DNA from: Gammaproteobacteria bacterium | GTDB lineage: Bacteria; Pseudomonadota; Gammaproteobacteria; Steroidobacterales; JABDKV01 | Direction: 5' to 3' | NCBI GenBank assembly: GCA_029862285.1 | Contig: JAOTXR010000152.1 | Location: 1-5,879, forward strand | DNA: 5,879 nt | In this document: in pieces, positions 1-4,477 of the stretch | How the letters are laid out: each line of letters opens with the position of its first letter | Position numbering within the stretch: the stretch's first letter is position 1 | Translations under genes and position numbers: made by a program | Notes under the pieces: generated by a model | The model's database searches: none | Seen by the model: the letters and a program-made list of their open reading frames with translations, nothing else | Told to the model about the DNA's origin: nothing

Positions 1-4
1 CAAT

Positions 5-8
5 GGAG
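5..8 (+). promoter_or_regulatory. Ribosome binding site supporting a GTG start
   Basis: GGAG lies 7 bases before the GTG at position 16. This decides the start of the first gene: the frame is open to the left window edge, but the GTG is followed at once by a good signal peptide. An ATG at position 3 is in another frame and stops after nine codons. Confidence 0.6.
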
Positions 9-15
9 CAAGACC

Positions 16-696
16 GTGAAAAGAATCAATAATGAAATTGTCGTGATTGCACTGCTGTTTCTGATCAGCCTGGCGGCCAGCAATGCCGGCGCAACCACGA
101 CGACAGGCAATTACGACTTACACGCGGCGCTCGTTGATCCGCTTTACTATGGCGGCAGCGGCGACCATGCGTTAGTTGTGGATGGGCAGGATTTTATCTT
201 CACCGGTAGCGATGGCTCGTTGATCGAGTACGATGACGGCACGGCTGTCCTGAGTGGTTTTGCCCGCCAGATCGACGATGCTACGAGTGGTTTCAACGTT
301 AACGTTCTGCTGCAGGGGTGGACACTAACTGCACCTGCCGATAGCCCGAAGAAAGAACTCTTTAGCTCGGCATATCTGGACAACGGCGGTCCGGTCGACA
401 CCGGCACCTGGTACTACTATGCCAGTTTTGCCGGCACCTTTGAGGGTGTCGGGCAGCTTGCCGGCACCGTACTGACCATTACGCAACGCGGCCCGGCGTT
501 CCAGGTTGGCGTCGGCGCCAATAACAAGAACCTGGATTTTGGGGCCTCAGCCTGGTTCTGGGCAGAAGACGCACACGGCAATCGCACCAGCGGCGATTTC
601 AATCTCGCCATGACACCGGTCCCGGTGCCTGCCGCGATACAGTTGCTGATCTCAGGGTTATTTGTTCTTGGTTTGACGAGCCGCCGACACAGCTAG
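16..696 (+). CDS. Secreted protein with VPxPAA-type (PEP-CTERM/VPLPA-like) sorting tail
   Basis: This 226-residue protein is predicted to be exported and then processed by an exosortase-type sorting system. Residues 1-26 form a signal peptide: a Lys-Arg n-region, a hydrophobic stretch at about 8-21, and a likely cut after Ala-Gly-Ala at 24-26. The mature part (27-200) is rich in Gly, Asp, Thr and aromatic residues and lacks cysteine, which suggests a beta-rich extracellular domain that I do not recognise. Near its end are the motifs FGASAWF (175-181) and SGDFNLAM (192-199), which resemble, from memory, the last strands of other PEP-CTERM proteins. The tail begins with VPVPAA (202-207), continues with a hydrophobic helix (about 208-220) and ends in a basic TSRRHS. 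It is a variant motif because Gln209 stands where Trp is usual in the VPLPA class. The gene begins with GTG after a good ribosome binding site and ends 4 bp from the convergent crotonase gene. Substrate or role is unknown. Confidence 0.85.
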   Translation: MKRINNEIVVIALLFLISLAASNAGATTTTGNYDLHAALVDPLYYGGSGDHALVVDGQDFIFTGSDGSLIEYDDGTAVLSGFARQIDDATSGFNVNVLLQGWTLTAPADSPKKELFSSAYLDNGGPVDTGTWYYYASFAGTFEGVGQLAGTVLTITQRGPAFQVGVGANNKNLDFGASAWFWAEDAHGNRTSGDFNLAMTPVPVPAAIQLLISGLFVLGLTSRRHS

Positions 697-700
697 ACGG

Positions 701-1483
701 CTATTTTCCCTTGAACACCGCGCGGCGCTTTTGAATAAAGGCGTTGCGGCCTTCGCTAAAGTCCTCACTGGCGAAACACAGGCTCTGAATGGCGGCTTCC
801 TGGCGAAACGTATCGTCGTAATTATTCGCCATCGCAAAACGCATTATCTTTTTTGTACGCGCCAGTGCTTGTGGTGCCCGGCTTGCCAGACTGCCGGCCC
901 ATTCCAGCGCTGCCTCGCGAACCCTGTCGGCAGCAACCAGACGGTTTACCAGACCCAGTTCCAAGGCCCGCGATGCCGGAAGGCGATCCGCTTCGATCGC
1001 CATTTGGTAAGCGCGCTTGTAACCCATCTGCCGTGCGAGCAAAAAATTCCCGCCACCGTCCGGTATCAGATTAATCGTACTGAACGGGCATAGCAGGAAA
1101 CCGTCGTCGGCCATAACGCTTAAGTCGCAGACCAGTGCCAGCGACAGCCCGATACCCGAGGCGGAACCGTTAATGGCGCTGATGACGGGTTTGTCCATGC
1201 CGATGATGGCGTCGAATGCCGGTTTGTATTCGTTGAGCAGGACGTCGTTGATGTCCAGGCCCTGCAGATCGTCTTTGAGATCCGCACCGGCCGAGAAGGC
1301 GCGGCCGGAACCGGTTAATACCAACACACGGATGTTTGCGTCGCCGGCCGCCCGATTCAGCGCGACCGGTAGCTCCATGCGCATCCGGCTGTTGATGGCA
1401 TTTAGCGCATCGGGCCGGTTCAGCGTGACCAGGGCAACATTATCCTGTGGCTGCTCGTATACAACTGTAGCTGATTCGTTCAT
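701..1483 (-). CDS. Crotonase-superfamily enoyl-CoA isomerase/hydratase (PaaG/ECI-like active site)
   Basis: This is a full-length crotonase (260 residues, usual family size), a cytoplasmic enzyme acting on acyl-CoA thioesters. Family marks are LNRPDALNAI (21-30), the first oxyanion-hole segment AFSAGADLK (62-70), the second segment NGSASGIGLSLAL (105-117), LIPDGGG (139-145) and the C-terminal EG..AF..KR motif followed by FKGK. The two glutamates that catalyse hydration in classic enoyl-CoA hydratase (Glu144 and Glu164 of the rat enzyme) align with Ser114 and Phe134. Asp142 in LIPD corresponds to the catalytic Asp of PaaG and related double-bond isomerases. I therefore infer an isomerase-type reaction on unsaturated acyl-CoA rather than simple hydration; the exact substrate is unknown. 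The start at 1483 is the only ATG upstream of conserved sequence before an in-frame stop, though its ribosome binding site is weak. No other beta-oxidation gene is visible nearby, so it looks like a stand-alone gene with its own promoter. Confidence 0.92.
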   Translation of the reverse strand: MNESATVVYEQPQDNVALVTLNRPDALNAINSRMRMELPVALNRAAGDANIRVLVLTGSGRAFSAGADLKDDLQGLDINDVLLNEYKPAFDAIIGMDKPVISAINGSASGIGLSLALVCDLSVMADDGFLLCPFSTINLIPDGGGNFLLARQMGYKRAYQMAIEADRLPASRALELGLVNRLVAADRVREAALEWAGSLASRAPQALARTKKIMRFAMANNYDDTFRQEAAIQSLCFASEDFSEGRNAFIQKRRAVFKGK

Positions 1484-1515
1484 ATATGCCGCCGGGAAAA
1501 AGAAAATCCGATGGC

Positions 1516-1545
1516 ATTATGAACATAACCGCGAAACTCCGTAAA
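1516..1545 (-). promoter_or_regulatory. Candidate sigma70-type promoter for the crotonase gene
   Basis: On the minus strand, TTTACG (4 of 6 matches to the -35 consensus) is followed after 18 bases by CATAAT (5 of 6 matches to the -10). Transcription would start roughly 25 bases before the crotonase ATG. This is pattern matching by eye only. Confidence 0.4.
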
Positions 1546-1593
1546 GACCCGTTTCCAGAGAGGTTTTTTTGAGTTACCTTGAACGGTACGTAT

Positions 1594-1610
1594 GCGGGCG
1601 GAAGACCCGC
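1594..1610 (+). other. Small hairpin in the leader of the VPLPP-tail gene
   Basis: GCGGG (1594-1598) and CCCGC (1606-1610) can pair around a 7-base purine-rich loop, with a possible extra G-U pair at the base. It sits 36 bases before the ATG at 1647. There is no T-run after it, so it is not a terminator. It could influence leader structure or be chance. Confidence 0.3.
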
Positions 1611-1646
1611 GAATTAGAACAGAAAAATAATCGAGGGGCACGACCA

Positions 1647-2408
1647 ATGAACAGGTCTATTCTGTCATTAACGGCCATTCTGGCATTGATGTTTAGTTGT
1701 GGCGCCGTTGCCGGTCCCATCAGCTTGCTGTCTGAGACCTTCGATAGCGTTACCGACGGCTATTCCGGTGATGATCCGCGGCGCTTTGGTATTCCCGATA
1801 TCGAGCACTTCGGTGCCGACAACAACTGGAGCGCTGCACGCTTCGAAACACCGGACAATGGTGAGCCACGCCAGGATGTTGGAGTCCAGGCATTTGGCGG
1901 CAGTGGCAACTCCACGCCCGTTGGCATTGCAGAAGACGATGCCGGTCTGCTGATCAGTTTCGATGCCAGTTACGCTACTAACGTCACGCTGTCATTTGAC
2001 TGGCGTACGTTTTCTGCCGGTTCCCATGATCGTCTCGTCGTCGGTTATTTTGTAGGCGACCTGACCGCCGGTCATCCGACGGGCTTTGTCGATCGCCAGA
2101 TAGATTTGCGCCCGACTGATCACGGCGGCCCGGGTGATGGCGTCTGGAATTGGGAAGGCGGTGGCTGGACCGAGCTGTTACGTGGCGGTCCGGACAATGA
2201 TTTCAATTCCGAGAAGTTCTTGCTGGCCGATGCGGCAGGCGCCTCGCAGGTCTGGCTCGCATTCTGGCTGGATGGCGGCGAACACGACTTCGCCAAGATC
2301 GACAATATTCTTGTCACAGGCGAGGAAATGGTAGTCCCGCTGCCACCGGCCGTGTGGCTCATGGGTTCCGGGTTGCTGGCGCTCGCTGGATTGCGTCGAC
2401 GCAACTAA
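1647..2408 (+). CDS. Secreted VPLPA-CTERM sorting-domain protein
   Basis: This 253-residue protein is predicted to be exported and anchored or released through exosortase-type sorting. Residues 1-22 are a signal peptide (hydrophobic 4-17, likely cut after Ala-Val-Ala at 20-22). The mature domain (23-228) begins LLSETFDSV, a common opening of extracellular jelly-roll domains, and contains alternating strands such as VTLSFDWRTF (113-122), RLVVGYFVGD (129-138) and QVWLAFWLDGG (201-211), ending with KIDNILVTG (217-225). I infer a lectin-like beta-sandwich; no catalytic residues are recognisable. The tail starts VPLPPAVWL (230-238), then a Gly/Leu-rich helix and a terminal RRRN, which is the VPLPA-CTERM subclass with Pro in place of the first Ala. 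The ATG at 1647 is chosen over an upstream TTG at 1569 because GAGGGG lies 8 bases before it and the signal peptide begins there. It is followed by a strong terminator. Ligand and role are unknown. Confidence 0.88.
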   Translation: MNRSILSLTAILALMFSCGAVAGPISLLSETFDSVTDGYSGDDPRRFGIPDIEHFGADNNWSAARFETPDNGEPRQDVGVQAFGGSGNSTPVGIAEDDAGLLISFDASYATNVTLSFDWRTFSAGSHDRLVVGYFVGDLTAGHPTGFVDRQIDLRPTDHGGPGDGVWNWEGGGWTELLRGGPDNDFNSEKFLLADAAGASQVWLAFWLDGGEHDFAKIDNILVTGEEMVVPLPPAVWLMGSGLLALAGLRRRN

Positions 2409-2432
2409 AATCCACGTTTGCCGTGCATATCG

Positions 2433-2461
2433 AAAACCCCGCCCAGAAGCGGGGTTTTTTT
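2433..2461. terminator. Bidirectional rho-independent terminator
   Basis: CCCCGC (2437-2442) pairs with GCGGGG (2449-2454) around the loop CCAGAA. An A4 tract precedes the stem and a T7 tract follows it. On the plus strand it is a strong terminator 25 bases after the VPLPP-tail gene. On the minus strand the stem is followed by only four T residues, so it should also stop the hemerythrin transcript, whose stop codon (2463-2465) lies just beside it, though probably less strongly. Confidence 0.9.
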
Positions 2462-2462
2462 A

Positions 2463-3008
2463 TTACGTAGTCTTATGCCCAAGTGCCCGGGCGAGATCCT
2501 GGTAACTCTTTTGCACCTGCGGACCAAACAATGGATCGCCCGCGCTGGCGATAGATTGCTCCAGACTCTCCCAGTCATGACTGCTCAGTACCACCTTGAT
2601 CATCGGGAATACCTTGCCTTCTTCGGTATCCATGTGCTGCCGCAGGCGATCGCAATAATCCGGGCCTAATTCCAGCAGCTTTTCCGCCACGTCGGGCTGC
2701 TCCATGCTTAGCTGCAGGGTCTCGAGAAAAACAGTGCCTGATTTGCCGATGGTCCTGTGCTCACCGGACAAGCGCTCGATCACGGCACGTGTTTCGGGTG
2801 CTCGGGTCGCGAGCCGTTCGAAGACGATTTCCTCAGTCGGATGATGGTAGATATCGGGATACGCGGTCATGTAACGCATCGAATGATGCATAACGTTCAG
2901 ATCAGACAAATCGCCCTGGCGCGCGCGCTCAAGTTCGTCGTCCATCACATCGAGCAACCGAGCGACGTTTACATGATCTTCGTGCAGGATCTGCATGATC
3001 CTATGCAT
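2463..3008 (-). CDS. Hemerythrin HHE-domain protein
   Basis: This 181-residue, probably cytoplasmic protein has no signal peptide or membrane segment. It is predicted to be a four-helix bundle holding a di-iron site. Candidate ligands in order are His9 and His12 (LHEDH), His55 or His56 with Glu59 or Glu60 (YHHPTEE), His84 (GEHR), and His125 with Glu129 or Glu130 (QHMDTEEGKVFP). This is the usual order and spacing of the HHE family, so the metal site looks intact. Members bind or react with oxygen, nitric oxide or peroxide, or take part in iron handling; which applies here cannot be read from sequence. The region after residue 140 is an extra helical tail. The ATG at 3008 is preferred over Met5 because GGGAG (3014-3018) lies 5 bases upstream. 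It follows the nnrU-like gene on the same strand after 68 bp and ends at the shared terminator, so the two may form an operon. Confidence 0.92.
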   Translation of the reverse strand: MHRIMQILHEDHVNVARLLDVMDDELERARQGDLSDLNVMHHSMRYMTAYPDIYHHPTEEIVFERLATRAPETRAVIERLSGEHRTIGKSGTVFLETLQLSMEQPDVAEKLLELGPDYCDRLRQHMDTEEGKVFPMIKVVLSSHDWESLEQSIASAGDPLFGPQVQKSYQDLARALGHKTT

Positions 3009-3037
3009 GCCGGCTCCCGAGCCAAAAGCGTCATTTC

Positions 3038-3043
3038 AGTATA
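3038..3043 (-). promoter_or_regulatory. Possible -10 box for the hemerythrin gene
   Basis: On the minus strand this reads TATACT, 5 of 6 matches to the -10 consensus, about 30 bases before the hemerythrin ATG. No good -35 box is present at 16-18 bases upstream. It might give the hemerythrin gene its own transcript besides read-through from the nnrU-like gene. Confidence 0.25.
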
Positions 3044-3076
3044 CGCCGCTAACTGCCACTCGCGACGGCGGCTGGA

Positions 3077-3649
3077 CTAAAATCGCAAGTCCAGCGCGGG
3101 CATTCCGGTGAAATACGGATGCAACCAGGCCAGTACAGCGAAGACGACCAGGCCGATAATGACCGGCTTCAGGTCTTGTTTCCGCGCTACCGCCGGCGGT
3201 CGTTGCCAGGCACCTTCGCGCCAGTTGATCAGCAGGATCTCTGCGATCGCCCACAACGCCAGACCGGCAAAAAGCACCACCGAGCGCCGGTCACCATTAC
3301 CGAGTAAATGGGCTATCGCCCAAAGTGCCAGGCCCGCAAGTTGTGGATGGCGCAACAGGCGCTTGATGTTGGTCGGCATGTTGGACGACACAAACAAGAT
3401 CAGTGCCGGCAGCATCAGCAATACCGTCGCCCCGTGGCCCCATTGCGGTGGGCGGTACACGGAGTAGGGCACACTGCCGCGCCAGCCGAACACGATCAAC
3501 ACCAGCGACCCGATAATAAGGAGTGAAAAAATACCCTTGTACGGATTCTCACCGATGCGTTCGATAATTCCCGCCCGCACACCGGGTGCCAGCCGTTTTG
3601 AGGAATGAACCAGCGCCCACAGCAGGACGCCCAAGACCAACATCAACAT
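3077..3649 (-). CDS. NnrU-family integral membrane protein
   Basis: This 190-residue inner-membrane protein has about six hydrophobic segments (roughly 1-14, 39-55, 73-88, 103-117, 124-141 and 162-177). NnrU-family marks include ALVHSSKR (12-19), RHPQLAGLALWAIAHLLGNGD (100-120, shown by its His101, His114, Asn118 and Asp120), and the C-terminal LHPYFTG (176-182). NnrU was named for its link to nitrite and nitric oxide reduction in denitrifying bacteria, and the plant zeta-carotene isomerase Z-ISO is a homologue; the biochemical role of most bacterial members is unsettled. Conserved His15, His72, His101, His114 and His177 could include heme or metal ligands (inference). The ATG at 3649 has AGGA 7 bases upstream; Met3 is a possible alternative. 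No denitrification gene is visible in the window, so a denitrification role is not supported here. The hemerythrin gene follows 68 bp downstream on the same strand. Confidence 0.88.
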   Translation of the reverse strand: MLMLVLGVLLWALVHSSKRLAPGVRAGIIERIGENPYKGIFSLLIIGSLVLIVFGWRGSVPYSVYRPPQWGHGATVLLMLPALILFVSSNMPTNIKRLLRHPQLAGLALWAIAHLLGNGDRRSVVLFAGLALWAIAEILLINWREGAWQRPPAVARKQDLKPVIIGLVVFAVLAWLHPYFTGMPALDLRF

Positions 3650-3668
3650 TCGTGCATCCTACTACGAT

Positions 3669-3726
3669 CGGGGACAGTGACCCTAACTCCGTGAATTCAC
3701 GTAATTACGGGGACAGTGACCGTAAC
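3669..3726. repeat. Direct repeat pair of GGGGACAGTGACC type flanking a palindrome
   Basis: CGGGGACAGTGACCCTAAC (3669-3687) recurs as CGGGGACAGTGACCGTAAC (3708-3726), 18 of 19 bases identical with a 39-base period. Between them is the perfect 12-bp palindrome CGTGAATTCACG (3690-3701). CCGTGAATT and AATTACGG also form an imperfect inverted repeat. Sequences containing GGGGACAGT plus AATTACGG are, from memory, common near REP-associated tyrosine (IS200-like) transposase genes in Proteobacteria. No transposase lies in the window, so this is probably a solitary non-autonomous remnant. It begins 20 bases upstream of the nnrU-like start. Confidence 0.75.
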
Positions 3727-3727
3727 C

Positions 3728-3759
3728 AGGGATTGGGGTTTTATGACCCCGTTTTCCCT
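3728..3759. repeat. Two-step hairpin beside the direct repeats
   Basis: AGGGA (3728-3732) pairs with TCCCT (3755-3759), and inside it GGGGT (3735-3739) pairs with ACCCC (3746-3750) around the loop TTTATG, leaving a small internal loop. It directly abuts the second direct repeat and may be part of the same element. It lacks a following T-run on either strand, so I do not call it a terminator. Confidence 0.5.
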
Positions 3760-3768
3760 TGCCGCAGC

Positions 3769-3777
3769 TGCTATAGT
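3769..3777 (+). promoter_or_regulatory. Candidate extended -10 promoter for the PEP-CTERM gene
   Basis: TGCTATAGT combines the TGn extension with TATAGT, 5 of 6 matches to the -10 consensus. No convincing -35 box sits at the usual distance, which extended -10 promoters can tolerate. It lies about 40 bases before the ATG at 3818, downstream of the repeat element. No sigma54-type GG/GC box pair was seen here. Confidence 0.4.
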
Positions 3778-3817
3778 TGTTCCAACGACACAAAAACCAA
3801 ACAACGAGGGGATTGCG

Positions 3818-4417
3818 ATGAAGAACGCAAAGTGTCTAATCACGGCTATGCGGGCAACCATGCTCGCTCTTGCCTGCCTGCTCGCCAACCCGAGTTGGGC
3901 AATCATGCTCACACTCGAGCCGTCCAATCAGATCGGGATGCCTGGTGATAGCGTATTTCTGGACCTGACGATTTCCGGACTGGGCGTCGGAACCGCCCCC
4001 TCATTGGGTGCGTTCGATGTCGCGTTTACCTTCGATGACTTTGCGCTCGATTTTGTCGGCTTAGGGTTCGGGGAGGAACTTGGAATTATAGGACTGGGCG
4101 AGGCGATATTTGGTTCGAATTCAGGAGTGGGTGCGATAGATCTGTTCGAGGTTAGTTTGCTGACCGCTAGTGAACTTGATAGCCAATCAGACACATTTGT
4201 TCTGGCAACACTAGAGTTTCTGGTAGTCAATCTGGACCCCGGTATGTTAACGGCTGTGGATTTCAGCAATATTGTTCTTTCCGATGCCTTTGGTAACGCG
4301 CTGAATGCGGACGGCTTTGGGGCGATCATCGAGAATTCTCAGCCGATGCCAGAACCTGCGACACTCGCCCTGCTCGGTCTCGGCCTGGCAGGTCTGGGCT
4401 TTGTACGACGGTATTGA
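3818..4417 (+). CDS. Secreted cohesin-like PEP-CTERM protein
   Basis: This 199-residue protein is predicted to be exported and sorted by an exosortase. Residues 1-28 are a signal peptide (Lys3, Lys5 and Arg12, hydrophobic 13-23, likely cut after Ser-Trp-Ala at 26-28). Residues 30-172 read like the cohesin-type beta-sandwich common in PEP-CTERM proteins: LTLEPSNQIGMPGDSVFLDL (31-50), then ISGLG, GAFDVAFTFD (64-73), and later FVLATLEFLVV (127-137). Such domains are usually structural or protein-binding; no catalytic residues are seen. The tail has the canonical PEP motif at 178-180 (MPEPATLALLGLG, 177-189), a Gly/Leu helix and a final VRRY. The ATG at 3818 is chosen because GAGGGG (3806-3811) lies 6 bases upstream and the signal peptide starts there; the open frame reaches back to 3716 through the hairpin and promoter region, which is unlikely to be coding. 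A subtilase gene starts 60 bp downstream on the same strand with no terminator between them, so co-transcription is likely. Confidence 0.9.
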   Translation: MKNAKCLITAMRATMLALACLLANPSWAIMLTLEPSNQIGMPGDSVFLDLTISGLGVGTAPSLGAFDVAFTFDDFALDFVGLGFGEELGIIGLGEAIFGSNSGVGAIDLFEVSLLTASELDSQSDTFVLATLEFLVVNLDPGMLTAVDFSNIVLSDAFGNALNADGFGAIIENSQPMPEPATLALLGLGLAGLGFVRRY

Positions 4418-4450
4418 TAGCCGCCAGCAATCTGCTCAACCAGGAGTTAA

Positions 4451-4454
4451 GGAG
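4451..4454 (+). promoter_or_regulatory. Distant Shine-Dalgarno-like site before the subtilase gene
   Basis: GGAG within AAGGAG (4449-4454) is the best ribosome binding site upstream of the subtilase, but it lies 23 bases before the ATG at 4478 and 16 bases before an out-of-frame ATG at 4471. A stop codon in the subtilase frame at 4469-4471 rules out an upstream start, so the spacing is unusual. Confidence 0.35.
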
Positions 4455-4477
4455 ACGCAATACTGTTGTAATGGACT

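Noticed and set aside
731..1544. Plus-strand ORFs opposite the crotonase gene
   Set aside because: They lie antisense to a clearly conserved enzyme and show no recognisable domain or ribosome binding site; they are frame shadows.
1533..1570. GAAAC/GTTTC inverted repeat followed by a T7 run, as a terminator
   Set aside because: The stem has only 5 A/T-rich pairs around a 15-base loop, and the T-run begins 8 bases later; it is too weak to support.
1569..1646. N-terminal extension of the VPLPP-tail gene from a TTG codon
   Set aside because: It would put 26 charged residues before a clear signal peptide, while ATG 1647 has GAGGGG at good spacing.
1484..1646. Promoter for the VPLPP-tail gene, including sigma54 type
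   Set aside because: TTGAGT at 1569 with TATGCG at 1591 is a poor match, and no GG-N10-GC pair was found upstream.
3669..3726. CRISPR array
   Set aside because: There are only two copies with a 20-base gap and an internal palindrome, and no cas gene; it fits a REP-like element better.
3716..3817. N-terminal extension of the cohesin-like PEP-CTERM gene
   Set aside because: The extension runs through the repeat, the hairpin and the likely promoter, and the ATG at 3818 has a good ribosome binding site and signal peptide.
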